Of a stretch of 64,000 bases of DNA, positions 37,426 through 46,084 are shown piece by piece (position 1 is the first letter of the stretch; every line of letters begins with the position of its first letter). Source of the DNA: Novosphingobium decolorationis (lineage in GTDB: Bacteria; Pseudomonadota; Alphaproteobacteria; Sphingomonadales; Sphingomonadaceae); the NCBI RefSeq assembly GCF_018417475.1, contig NZ_CP054856.1, positions 3,317,001 through 3,381,000 on the forward strand. The letters are read 5' to 3'. Both the position numbers and the translations under genes were made by a program. The notes under the pieces are model-generated. The model was given only the letters and a program-made list of their open reading frames with translations, did no database searches and had not been told where the DNA came from.

Positions 37426-37452
37426 GGGAGCCCGAGGGCGATGGCCCTCGGA
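37426..37452 (+). repeat. Hairpin repeat, copy 2 (after the flavin oxidase gene)
   Basis: Same 27-bp core as copy 1 but inverted. Homology with copy 3 extends to 37461 with one mismatch in 37 bases. It lies 19 bp past the stop of the minus-strand oxidase. Read in the direction of that gene it shows CCGAGGGC-CATC-GCCCTCGG, as in copy 1 read with the CsaA-like gene. Confidence 0.85.
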
Positions 37453-37471
37453 CCTATTCTTTCCTTAAACT

Positions 37472-38737
37472 CTACTCGTGCGTCCGCGCCTTATGGCTGG
37501 CAAGCGCGAACAGGGCATCCGTGGCACTATCGCCCGGCTCGTCGAGCACACGTGCCGCGAGGTATTCGCCGATGGTCGGCCCCATCTTGAAGGCATGGCC
37601 CGAGCCGCCGCCTGCGATCCATACGCCCGGCAGGTCGGGGTGGCGGTCGATGATGAAATGGCCGTTGTCGCTCAGTTCCACCTGGCACACGCGGGTGGCC
37701 ACGATCGGCTGGCCGACGAGGCCGGGGAAGCGCCGGGCGACGTAGTCCTCCACCTGCGCGCGCAGGAAGCCCGAGGCCATGCGGTCGCCGTCGTCCGGGT
37801 CCATCGGCACATCGCGCAGGTTCGCGGCGATCTTGGTGCCGTAGTCGACATCGGCGGCGGTGTAGGTGTGGCTGTCGGCGATATTGGGAAGGTGCTCCCA
37901 GCGGTAGCGGTGGTCGTCGATGGGTGAGCCCACGTAGAAGATTTCGCGGCGCGGGGTGACAATGCGGTCGCCCAGCAGCTCGGGGAACACGCGCGGCAGC
38001 CAGGGGCCGCACGCGAAGAGGGCAGCGCCGCAGGCCAGCGGCTCGCCATCGACGGTCAGCGGTGCGGAGCCACCTGCCGCGGCGGGCTTGGCGTGGCCGA
38101 TCTTCATCGTACCGCCTTTGTGCATGAACGCTTCGGACGCGGCGACCATCGCCTCGCGCGCTTTCACGACGCCGCCGGTGGGTTCGTAGAACACGGTCTC
38201 GTATTCGGAGAAGTCGACCTGCGGCCAGCGCGCGTGGACTTCGTCCGGGGAGAGAACTTCGTAGGGCACCGAGAGCCGGTCGAAGAGCGCGCGCTGCTCG
38301 GCCAGAGCATCGGCGGACATCGTGCGCAGGCTGCCGTTGGGATAGAACAGGCGTGTGCCGAATTCCTCCTGGCGCTGCTCCCAGAGGGCCTGCGCGCGGC
38401 GGGCCCAGCGGGTGTAGATCTCGCGCGGGCCATAGGAGAGGCGCAGGAGGCGGCTTTCATCGCCCGAAGAGGCGCGCGGATTGCCCGGGCCATAGGCGTC
38501 GACCAGTGTGACCTTGGCTCCGGCCTCGCGCAGCGACAGCGCGGCCCAGCCGCCAAAGGCCCCCGCGCCGACAACGGCGACGTCGGGCAGGTTGCGGTTG
38601 ATCGCGGGCGCGCCGGGCCGGGCGGACACCTGTGCCCTGGCGGACGAGGTGGCGGAAAGGGCCGCGGCTGCACCCAGACCGGCACCCGTGGCGAGAAGGC
38701 CGCGGCGGGTCAGTGCGGGGGAAGGGGTATCGCTCAT
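37472..38737 (-). CDS. Tat-exported FAD-dependent amine oxidase (DAO / monomeric sarcosine oxidase-like)
   Basis: A 421-residue flavoprotein. The Tat signal LTRRGLLATGAGLGAAAA lies at 9-26, the FAD Rossmann motif VAVVGAGAFGGW at 53-64, then SSGDESRLLRLSYG. The C-terminal RVCQVELSDNGHFIIDRHP places Cys351 where monomeric sarcosine oxidase attaches FAD covalently; GSGHAFKMGPTIGEYLA is the usual ending. It should oxidise an N-methyl or secondary amino acid in the periplasm, which is unusual for this mostly cytoplasmic family. It follows a TonB receptor on the same strand with a 198-bp gap, suggesting import and oxidation of the same amine. Confidence 0.87.
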   Translation of the reverse strand: MSDTPSPALTRRGLLATGAGLGAAAALSATSSARAQVSARPGAPAINRNLPDVAVVGAGAFGGWAALSLREAGAKVTLVDAYGPGNPRASSGDESRLLRLSYGPREIYTRWARRAQALWEQRQEEFGTRLFYPNGSLRTMSADALAEQRALFDRLSVPYEVLSPDEVHARWPQVDFSEYETVFYEPTGGVVKAREAMVAASEAFMHKGGTMKIGHAKPAAAGGSAPLTVDGEPLACGAALFACGPWLPRVFPELLGDRIVTPRREIFYVGSPIDDHRYRWEHLPNIADSHTYTAADVDYGTKIAANLRDVPMDPDDGDRMASGFLRAQVEDYVARRFPGLVGQPIVATRVCQVELSDNGHFIIDRHPDLPGVWIAGGGSGHAFKMGPTIGEYLAARVLDEPGDSATDALFALASHKARTHE

Positions 38738-38935
38738 GCGGATCGCTCCTTGTTCAGGGGGGCATGGGAAAGAGGGGTGCTACGCCTCAAAAAAGCGGGC
38801 CCGGAGCGCGTGGCTTCGGGCCCGGTCAAGGTAGGGTGTTTTCGAAATGAAGATCGTTCCCGAGGCCGCCCCAGCGAAGGGCAGGAGGCGGCCTCGGAGC
38901 CGATGGGGTGGGGCCTTGCGGCCCCGATACGCACC

Positions 38936-41527
38936 TCAGAAGTTGAAGTTCAGACGTGCGTAATAGAAGCCGCCCTGCCAGCTCATGGGCCCGTCGACGT
39001 AGGTGCGCCCGTTGGTGTCGTCGATGCGGTTCACCGGCGGGTAGCCGTCGAAGAGGTTGCGGGCGCCAAGCGTCAGGCTGTAGCCATCGCCCAGGGGAGC
39101 GGTCAGCTCGGCATCGAAGAGAACCTCGGTGCCGTAGTCCTGGATGGCGTTGCCCGCGCGGGTCGTCTGGCGCGACCAGGGCCCGAAGACATTGGCGCGC
39201 ACCATGGCCTGGACGGGGCCGAAGTCATGGAACACCGTGGCGTTGGCGCGCCAGTCGGGGTTGTTGTTCTCGAAGTTGTAGACGGTCACGTCGTTGAACG
39301 AGACCTGCGCGATGTTGACGCTGTCGATCTTGTACGAGTTCGTGTTGAACGCCGCGGTGATCGTGGTCGGCTGGTCGCCCAGGAAGTAGCCGCGGTAGGA
39401 GGCCACGACGTCGAGACCCTCGACGGTGGTGTCGATCGCGTTCTGGAAGAACTGGATCTGGTCGATGGCGCCCGCACCCTCGATACCTGCGTCGATCATG
39501 GCCGCACGGATGTCGTCCGTCACGGTGATGCGCGAGGTGGCGTAGAGCTGGTCCTCGATCTTGATGCGGTAGGCATCGATCGTCAGCGTGAAGCCGTCGA
39601 AGGGATTGAGGGTCAGGCCCAGCGAGTAGTTCTTCGAGGTTTCAGGGCCCAGTTCCTCACCACCCAGGTACTGCGCAACCGGGTGCGAGGCGGGGTAGAG
39701 GCCGATGTTCATCGGCACGCCGCCCACGGTGTTGATCGCGGACTGGGTCATGTTGAGCTGGCCCGCCGTCGGCGCGCGGAAGCCCGTGCCGAGCGACCCG
39801 CGCACGGCGGCCCAGTCGGTGACGTTGTAGCGGGTGGCGACCTTCCAGACGAACTTGTCGCCGAAGCTCTGGTAGTCCTCGTAGCGGCCCGCGAAGTCGA
39901 TGAACCATTCGTCGGTCACGTCCGCGCTGAGTTCGGCGTAGGCCGATTTGCTCTCGGTCGTGAAGTCGCTAGCGACATCGGGCGAAAGGCCGGTGATGCC
40001 GTTCGAGCCGGGCTGCATGATGGTGTAGACCGGGTCCGAGGGATCGGTGCAGGAAATGCCCATGCCCATCGGCGCGCCCGCGTTGAGCGAGCGGTCGGCG
40101 AAGTTGGCTTCGTTCGAGCAGAAGTTGAACGGGTCGGCCATGCCCCAGGGGCCACTGGTGTAGGAGCCGGGGCTGCCCGCGCCGATCTTGAAGCCTTCGC
40201 GGCGGAACTCACCGCCGAAGTTGAAGACGAGGGGACCGGCGAGGCCCACGCCCACGGTGTAGACGAAGTCGGCGTTGAGCGCGAATTCGTCCGAAGTGTA
40301 GGTGCTGGCGTCGAAGTCGGTCGGCGAATCCGGGCCCATCGAGGGGTTCACGGTGTCCGCGATCGAGTATTCGATCTTGTCCCAGCCATAACGTGCGGCG
40401 ACGTCGGCGGAGAAGGTCTGGTCACCGCCCAGGTCCCGCTCGGTGCGCCAGCCGCCCGCGATGCTCCAGTCGGTCACCTTGCCCGAGAAGTTGGGCTGGT
40501 AGCCAAGCGGGAAGCGGTCGGCGAAGCGCCAGGTCGAGCCGTCCTCGAGGCGCACGGGGTTGTCCATGACCACGTGGCCGCCGCCGGGCACGCGGAAGGT
40601 TGCCATGGCGGTGCCCTTCGAGCGCGAGAAGTTGCCGAAGGCGTAGAGCTCGGTGTCGTCGCTGAGGTCGATCCCGGAGTTGACGACGATGCGGCCTGCG
40701 CGTTCCTTGGGCTGGCCGCGCACTTCCATCGGCTCGGAGAGGTCGATGCCGGCCGCGTCCACCGCGTCGCGGTAGGCGGGATCGTTCTCGTAGGCGTCGA
40801 AGGGATTCCACGAGGTGGAATCGAAGGTGCGTGCGCGGTTGGTGTAGTCGTTGTCGGTGTACTGGCCCGAGATGTTGATGAAGCCGTTGTCGGTCAGCGG
40901 CAGGCCGATGTTGCCCGCGATCTGGACGCTTTCGCCGTCACCTTCGTAGTACTGGCCGACCTGGGCCACCAGCGAACCGCCGTGGTTGTCGTCCTTGAGT
41001 TCGTAGTTGATGACGCCCGCGATGGCGTCCGAGCCGTACTGCGCGGCGGCGCCGTCGCGCAGGACCTCGATGGATTTGAGCGCGATGGCCGGGATCACGG
41101 CCGAGTCCGCGGCGTGGCTGCCGTAGCCGCTTACGCCGACGCTGGCCGACTTGTGGCGACGGCGGCCATTGACCAGCAGCAGCGTCTTGTCGGCGGGCAG
41201 GCCGCGCAGGCTGGGCGCGCGGATGAAGGTGTCGGAGGTGGTGTTGGCCGCGCGGTTGACGGTGTAGGACGGAATGAGCGTCTGCAGGATATCGAGCGTG
41301 TCGGTCTGCGAGGCGCGCTCGATGGTCTCTTCGCTGAAGACATCGACCGGCACGGCGGAATCGGTGACCGAGCGCGGCTGGCCGCGCAGGCCGCTGACAA
41401 TGATGGCGTTGGCCGCGCTTTCGTCGGCGGAAACGACGCTGTCCTGTGCAAGTGCAGGCGACGAGGCGAGCGCCACGGCGAGCGTGGAGGTGGCAACAAG
41501 CCCCCGATACTTGGTGATCCTAGTCAT
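38936..41527 (-). CDS. TonB-dependent outer-membrane receptor
   Basis: An 863-residue receptor. The signal peptide runs to about residue 28 (SSPALAQ). The plug includes AIIVSGLRGQPRSV (TonB-box region), TDTLDILQTLIPSYTVNR and GAAAQYGSDAIAGVINYEL. The barrel ends in FYYARLNFNF with the C-terminal Phe. There is no STN domain. ATG 41527 is preferred to GTG 41530 because AGGGGG lies eight bases upstream. It is divergent from the spermidine-dehydrogenase-like gene across a 688-bp region and upstream of the Tat flavin oxidase. An amine-containing ligand is inferred from these neighbours only. Confidence 0.9.
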   Translation of the reverse strand: MTRITKYRGLVATSTLAVALASSPALAQDSVVSADESAANAIIVSGLRGQPRSVTDSAVPVDVFSEETIERASQTDTLDILQTLIPSYTVNRAANTTSDTFIRAPSLRGLPADKTLLLVNGRRRHKSASVGVSGYGSHAADSAVIPAIALKSIEVLRDGAAAQYGSDAIAGVINYELKDDNHGGSLVAQVGQYYEGDGESVQIAGNIGLPLTDNGFINISGQYTDNDYTNRARTFDSTSWNPFDAYENDPAYRDAVDAAGIDLSEPMEVRGQPKERAGRIVVNSGIDLSDDTELYAFGNFSRSKGTAMATFRVPGGGHVVMDNPVRLEDGSTWRFADRFPLGYQPNFSGKVTDWSIAGGWRTERDLGGDQTFSADVAARYGWDKIEYSIADTVNPSMGPDSPTDFDASTYTSDEFALNADFVYTVGVGLAGPLVFNFGGEFRREGFKIGAGSPGSYTSGPWGMADPFNFCSNEANFADRSLNAGAPMGMGISCTDPSDPVYTIMQPGSNGITGLSPDVASDFTTESKSAYAELSADVTDEWFIDFAGRYEDYQSFGDKFVWKVATRYNVTDWAAVRGSLGTGFRAPTAGQLNMTQSAINTVGGVPMNIGLYPASHPVAQYLGGEELGPETSKNYSLGLTLNPFDGFTLTIDAYRIKIEDQLYATSRITVTDDIRAAMIDAGIEGAGAIDQIQFFQNAIDTTVEGLDVVASYRGYFLGDQPTTITAAFNTNSYKIDSVNIAQVSFNDVTVYNFENNNPDWRANATVFHDFGPVQAMVRANVFGPWSRQTTRAGNAIQDYGTEVLFDAELTAPLGDGYSLTLGARNLFDGYPPVNRIDDTNGRTYVDGPMSWQGGFYYARLNFNF

Positions 41528-42215
41528 CACGTAATCCCCCTTGTTGTGTCATTCCTCCCTCTCCGATTGTGGACCCGTACCTTTCTGTTCGTGGTGGTCG
41601 GATCTCTGGGTTCCGGCGTTATTTGTCCGGACCTTTGTGTCGCTTCGGATCGTCGTATGGGGCGACGGGATTGTGTTGCCGTTTTCTTTTGCGGCTTCGG
41701 CAGAACCTGCCAATTCGGACGCCGATTTTGCGAAATGTGCTGCCGTGACGCCTTATTGTGCACTGCAACACGCACATTGCACGAGCAGCTTCGAGTCCAT
41801 CGCATCCTGAAAATTCCGACGATATTGTGTCGGTCCGAATTCGCTTGTCGGATAAAAAGGCTCGAAAATGCCGCTGTAACCCTTTTCAGAAGGGTATTTC
41901 GGGGGTTTCACTGCGGAGGATCAGGGACTCCGCGCGGGCGTGGTGCGGCGGTGCAGGTGTTCGGCCGTGAGGGCGTATTCAGCAGAATCTGTTTCGGCTT
42001 GCCCGGAATTCGGCACGTATCGAACAGGGTCGCTGATAGCCTCGCTGCAAGAGCACAGGATGCCGGGAGCGCAAGATCCGCGTCCCGGCGTGCGTGTGGG
42101 ACCGCCGACATGGGCGCCGTCCCGCCAGCCCCCGGCACGACAGATCGTGCCGCCCGGGATGCTCTGCATGGACACGAAGGTCAGCCGTGCGCTGGCCCAG
42201 ACCAGGGGAACGACT
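41528..42215. other. Long divergent regulatory region
   Basis: 688 bp between the TonB receptor start (minus) and the spermidine-dehydrogenase-like start (plus). The part from about 41580 to 41900 is clearly richer in A/T than the rest of the window and contains small inverted repeats such as CCGAC-N8-GTCGG near 41817 and repeated TTGTGCA/ATTGCAC words near 41755-41790. It probably holds both promoters. No open frame here has a ribosome site or recognisable pattern. Confidence 0.5.
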
Positions 42216-44228
42216 ATGAGGGGTGAAGACAGGGATCTGGGAATGGGCCGGTCGATCGACCGGCGCGATTTCATCCAGGGCGTCGCCGCGGCGACCGCCG
42301 GCAGCGCGATTGCCATGGCCGCGCCTTCGGCCTTCGCCAAGGCGGGAATGGGCCCCAAGGGCGCCGCGCTTTCGGGCGTCAACGTCGACGGCGCGGTGAC
42401 CGCGGCGAACTATCCGCCCTTCCGCACCGGCATGCGGGGTCATCACCCCGGCGCCTACGAGGCCGCCCACGAGATGCGCGACGGCAAGGTCTTCCCGGCG
42501 GGCGATCCCACTGGCGAGATGTACGACCTTGTCGTGGTGGGGGGCGGCATCAGCGGCCTTGCTGCGGCCTGGTACTTCCGCGAACGTTTCGGAAACGACG
42601 CGAAGATCCTCATCATCGACAACATGGACGACTTCGGCGGCCATGCGAAGCGCAACGAATTCCAGGCGAGCGGCAAGCAGCTGATCGCCAACGGGGGCTC
42701 GTCCTACATCGTGGGGCCCTCGTTCTGGACGAAGGATTCGATCGCGCTCGTCAATCACCTGGGCATCGGTCCGGGCAATCCGACGGACCGCTCGGACGGC
42801 AATCTCTACAAGTCGCTGGGGCTGGAATCGGGCACGTTCTTCCGCAAGGAGGTCTACGGCCGCGACCAGATGGTGAAGGGCGGCTCGACGCTGGGCTTCG
42901 ATCGCGCCTGGCTTGACCAGACGCCATTCCCCCCCGCCGTCAAGGAAAGCCTCGACCGCTTCGTCAATGGCCGGATCGACTACCTTGCTGGAATGAGCGC
43001 GGCGCAGAAGGTCGAGACGCTGCGTTCGATGAGCTACCGGGACTACATGCTCAACGTCGCCAAGGTGCACCCTGACGTGGTGCCCCTGATGCAGGGCATC
43101 TGGTGCCTGGGCTCGGACATGGGTTCGGCCTGGTTTGCCTTCTTCCGCCACCGTCCCGGCTTCGAGGGGCTGGGGCTGGAGCGCCCGGCAAACTCGCCCG
43201 AGGGCGAGACCATTCACCACGATGATTACCACCTGCCCGCCGGCAACAGCGACATCGCGCGCCTCATCGTGCGCGATCTCATTCCCGACGCGCTGCCGCC
43301 CGGCAACTTCGCCGAGGTCGAAACCAAGCGGGTCGACTATTCCACGCTTGACCGGCCCGGCCAGAAGGTGCGCATCCGCCTCAAGAGCATTGTCACCGGC
43401 GTGAAGCACGAAGGGCCGGACGGGCGCCTGTTCGACCCCGACACGTCCGAGTGCACGCTCAATTACATCAACGACGGCAAGATGATGGCGGTGCGCGGCA
43501 AGAACGTGGTCATGGCCTGCATGAACAACGTCGTGCCCTACCTCATTCCCGAACTGCCCGAGGAGCAGAAGGGCGCGATGCACCAGGCGGTACGCGCGGT
43601 GAACCAGGTCACCAACGTGCTCTTCCGCAACTGGCAGCCTTTCGTCGAGGCCAAGATCGGGCGGGTGTCCTTCCCCAGCACCTTCTATGGATCGATGGGG
43701 CTCGCCGCGCAGCGCTATCTGGGCGAGATGACCCCGCCGACCTCGCCCGACCAGCCGATGGTCGTGGGTTTCAACACGGGCTCGAACTCGGGCGTGTGTT
43801 CGAACACGACGATGCTGAGCGAACTGTGCGGTGGCGCCGCGCCCGAGCCGGGCACCCATGCCGACGACCAGTTCCGCATGGCCCGAGCCGGACTTCTCGC
43901 CACGCCTTTCGAGTACTTCGAGAAGGCCGTGCGCAGCCAGGCGGCCGCGGTCTTTGCAGGCACCAGCTTCGATCCGGCACGCGATATCCTTGCGATCACG
44001 GTCAACCGCTGGGGCCATGGCTTTGCCACCGGGCGCAACACCCTGTTCGAGGCCGACCGCGAGGCCAAGGTCTCGCCTACCGCGCTCGCCAAGCAGCCCT
44101 TCGGGCGCATCACCATCGCCAATTCCGATGCGGGCGGTGTCTCGACCGCGGGTACGGCCATGGATGAGGCGTTCCGCGCAGTGCGCGAACTCGAACAGCG
44201 CCAGTTCGGCTTCTACGAAGTGATCTGA
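42216..44228 (+). CDS. Tat-exported FAD-dependent oxidoreductase, spermidine dehydrogenase-like
   Basis: A 670-residue periplasmic flavoprotein. The Tat signal SIDRRDFIQGVAAATAG lies at 13-29. YPPFRTGMRGHHPGAYE at 66-82 and the FAD motif VVVGGGISGLAAAW at 106-119 followed by DFGGHAKRNEF match the family that includes Pseudomonas SpdH, which splits spermidine and passes electrons to the respiratory chain. Substrate assignment is by family memory and context, so other amines are possible. ATG 42216 is chosen because AGGGGA lies before it and it gives the Tat signal near the N-terminus. It is followed by a secreted protein and a cytochrome c, a likely electron acceptor. Confidence 0.8.
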   Translation: MRGEDRDLGMGRSIDRRDFIQGVAAATAGSAIAMAAPSAFAKAGMGPKGAALSGVNVDGAVTAANYPPFRTGMRGHHPGAYEAAHEMRDGKVFPAGDPTGEMYDLVVVGGGISGLAAAWYFRERFGNDAKILIIDNMDDFGGHAKRNEFQASGKQLIANGGSSYIVGPSFWTKDSIALVNHLGIGPGNPTDRSDGNLYKSLGLESGTFFRKEVYGRDQMVKGGSTLGFDRAWLDQTPFPPAVKESLDRFVNGRIDYLAGMSAAQKVETLRSMSYRDYMLNVAKVHPDVVPLMQGIWCLGSDMGSAWFAFFRHRPGFEGLGLERPANSPEGETIHHDDYHLPAGNSDIARLIVRDLIPDALPPGNFAEVETKRVDYSTLDRPGQKVRIRLKSIVTGVKHEGPDGRLFDPDTSECTLNYINDGKMMAVRGKNVVMACMNNVVPYLIPELPEEQKGAMHQAVRAVNQVTNVLFRNWQPFVEAKIGRVSFPSTFYGSMGLAAQRYLGEMTPPTSPDQPMVVGFNTGSNSGVCSNTTMLSELCGGAAPEPGTHADDQFRMARAGLLATPFEYFEKAVRSQAAAVFAGTSFDPARDILAITVNRWGHGFATGRNTLFEADREAKVSPTALAKQPFGRITIANSDAGGVSTAGTAMDEAFRAVRELEQRQFGFYEVI

Positions 44229-44370
44229 CCTGCGGGGCGGGGCAGGGCCTGGAGCCTTGCCCCGCCCCTGCCGACCTTCCTTCCCCCAACCTTCATGCGC
44301 ACGGCGTGCGCGGTGCCCGGCTCCCGCGATGCACCGACAGTGCCCTTGCGCCCTGACCAGGAGATATTCG

Positions 44371-44895
44371 ATGAACTGGATTGCCCGGACTTTCTCGGCC
44401 GCAGCCCTTGGCCTTGCCACCACCGGCGCGCTTGTCGGCGGCCTTGCCGCAGGCGAGGCGCAGGCCGCCGCGCCCGAACTCGACCCGCGCATTTCCGGGA
44501 CACAGGGCCTGATCGGCTACTGGAAGGTGGACCTTGAGGCTTCGACCTATCCCAAGGCGGCGCCGCTCGCCGCGATCCGCAGCTTTGCCTATTCCGAGGA
44601 CGGCAAGATCCTGGTGTCCTTCGCGACCAAGGGCGCAGACGGCAAGCTGACCTTCGGCCACTGGGCCGCGACGCCCGATGGCACGCCTGCGATCGAGTAC
44701 CACGTCGATGCCAATTCCTACCCCTACAACGTCGTCTCGTGGAAGCTCGTCGGCCCGGGACGCCTCGAACTCGTGGTCGCGCGCAACGGTGGGTCCTACA
44801 CCTGCATCTACCAGCTCTCCGAGGACGGCGAGACGCTCAACTACAGCTATGGCGACACCAACATCGTGTACCGCCGCTGGGACCTGATGGACTGA
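44371..44895 (+). CDS. Secreted hypothetical protein in the spermidine-dehydrogenase-like operon
   Basis: I do not recognise this gene by family. It encodes 174 residues: a signal peptide (to about residue 33, ending EAQA/AA), then a compact all-beta-looking domain with alternating hydrophobic strands (GLIGYWKVDLEA, IRSFAYSEDGKILVSF, LTFGHWAATPDG, RLELVVARNG, YTCIYQLSEDG, NIVYRRWDLMD). The pattern resembles lipocalin-like or other small beta-barrel domains. CAGGAG sits before the ATG. It lies 142 bp after the flavoprotein and 5 bp before the cytochrome c, so it is probably a periplasmic partner of that pair. Confidence 0.78.
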   Translation: MNWIARTFSAAALGLATTGALVGGLAAGEAQAAAPELDPRISGTQGLIGYWKVDLEASTYPKAAPLAAIRSFAYSEDGKILVSFATKGADGKLTFGHWAATPDGTPAIEYHVDANSYPYNVVSWKLVGPGRLELVVARNGGSYTCIYQLSEDGETLNYSYGDTNIVYRRWDLMD

Positions 44896-44900
44896 TCGTG

Positions 44901-45269
44901 ATGCGCACGTTTTGCATGATCGCCGCAGGGCTCCTCGCAGGCCTGTCCCTGCCAGCTGAGGCGCAGGATGCCGCCGCAGGCCGCAAGGTCTTCACCGGCT
45001 CGTGCGCGGTGTGCCACGGCACGAAGCCCGGCGAGAAGAAGATGGGGCCCAGCCTCTTTGGCGTGGTGGGCCGCAAGGCGGGCTCGGCCGAGGGCTTCCG
45101 CTTCTCGCCCGCACTCACCAAGGACGGACGGAAGTGGAACCCGAAGAGCCTGGACGCCTTCCTTGCCAACCCGCGCAAGGAAATTCCCGGCACGCGCATG
45201 GCCTATGCGGGCCTGCGCAATGCCGAGCAGCGCAAGGCGCTTCTGGCCTATCTTGCGACCTTGAAGTGA
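44901..45269 (+). CDS. Periplasmic class I cytochrome c
   Basis: A 122-residue small c-type cytochrome: signal peptide to about residue 22 (AEAQ), heme motif CAVCH at 35-39, GPSLFGVVGRKAG (a standard class I block) and the axial Met100 in GTRMAYAG. It is similar to mitochondrial-type cytochrome c, so it can shuttle electrons. Lying directly after the secreted beta protein and the Tat flavoprotein, it is the probable acceptor for amine oxidation. GTG 44898 is an alternative start directly before ATG 44901. Confidence 0.93.
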   Translation: MRTFCMIAAGLLAGLSLPAEAQDAAAGRKVFTGSCAVCHGTKPGEKKMGPSLFGVVGRKAGSAEGFRFSPALTKDGRKWNPKSLDAFLANPRKEIPGTRMAYAGLRNAEQRKALLAYLATLK

Positions 45270-45396
45270 CGGACTAGTTCGCAGGAGATTCGGAAGAAAG
45301 TAGATTTTCCAAGGGGGTATCACCCCTTGACCCCAGAACCGGCGACCTCATCTGTCTCAACTAGAGCTGTTCGAGAGCCTTGAGGTTGCTGGTATG

Positions 45397-45423
45397 GGGA
45401 GCCCGAGGGCGATGGCCCTCGGA
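45397..45423 (+). repeat. Hairpin repeat, copy 3 (after the TetR gene)
   Basis: Third copy of the 27-bp core. Homology with copy 2 covers 45396-45432 (36 of 37 bases). It lies 8 bp beyond the stop of the minus-strand TetR gene, in the same orientation to that gene as the other copies have to theirs. The intergenic stretch 45270-45431 also holds a second hairpin-like run (AAGGGGG...CCCCTT near 45313). Confidence 0.85.
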
Positions 45424-45431
45424 ACTATTCT

Positions 45432-46013
45432 TCAGGCTTCTGGAACCTGATAGATCGCCAGGATCTGCCGCGTCACCTCATCCAGGCTGAGGCGTCCTGG
45501 GCGGTACCAGTTCCCGGCCGAGTTGATCGTGGTGAGCAGCAGGATCCGGTAGAGCGCACGGTCGATGTGCGCGGGCAGCGGTGCGGCCTCGACGAGTTGC
45601 GCAAAGAGCGTCTCGAAAGCATCGCGCCGCTCGATCAGCTTGGCCCGCACGGTGGCGGGCACCGCGCGAAAATCGTTCATCAGCGGCAGTGTCAGCGACG
45701 CCGGATCAAGCTGGATCGCGATCAGCACCCGGCAGGCGGTTTCCAGTCTCCGGGCAGGATCGGTGATCGGTGCGATGGCGCTGCGGATCGCCTCTTCCGC
45801 CCCGCGCAGGGCATCGTCGTGGACGCGGATGAAGAGCGCGTCCTTGCTCTTGATGTAGTGGTAGAGCGAACCGCCCAGCAGGCCGACCTTTTCCCCGATG
45901 TCGCGAATGCTGGTCGCCGCATAGCCCCGCTCGGCAAAGAGCGCGGCCGCGGCGGTCAGGATTGTCTCTTCGCGCGAGGGATCGCGCGAGGAAGGGGGAG
46001 CCGGGTTCGCCAT
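45432..46013 (-). CDS. TetR/AcrR family transcriptional regulator
   Basis: A 193-residue repressor-type protein. The N-terminal helix-turn-helix lies at about 15-60 (ILTAAAALFAERGYAATSIRDIGEKVG, then GSLYHYIKSKDAL), followed by an all-helical ligand domain. The effector is unknown. Start 46013 (MANPAPPSS) places the domain normally. Convergent to the cytochrome c operon and 71 bp from the neighbouring periplasmic protein gene on the same strand. Confidence 0.9.
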   Translation of the reverse strand: MANPAPPSSRDPSREETILTAAAALFAERGYAATSIRDIGEKVGLLGGSLYHYIKSKDALFIRVHDDALRGAEEAIRSAIAPITDPARRLETACRVLIAIQLDPASLTLPLMNDFRAVPATVRAKLIERRDAFETLFAQLVEAAPLPAHIDRALYRILLLTTINSAGNWYRPGRLSLDEVTRQILAIYQVPEA

Positions 46014-46084
46014 GCCCTGCTGGGTGGCGAGCGCAGGAGGACAGTGCAAGCGCAAAATGGCGAAAGGGCCCGCCCCAGGGTCTG

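Noticed and set aside
41541..41970. Short frames in the long divergent region
   Set aside because: Not preceded by ribosome sites, not protein-like, and the region is more A/T-rich as expected for promoters.
38093..42226. Plus-strand open frame of about 1370 codons
   Set aside because: It is antisense to a TonB receptor and a flavin oxidase with clear motifs. Its translation is repetitive Val/Asp/Arg/Gly with no domain, a known artefact of GC-rich third positions.
41979..44492. Minus-strand frame of 837 codons
   Set aside because: Antisense to the spermidine-dehydrogenase-like gene, whose motifs are clear. Arg/His/Val-rich composition without domains.
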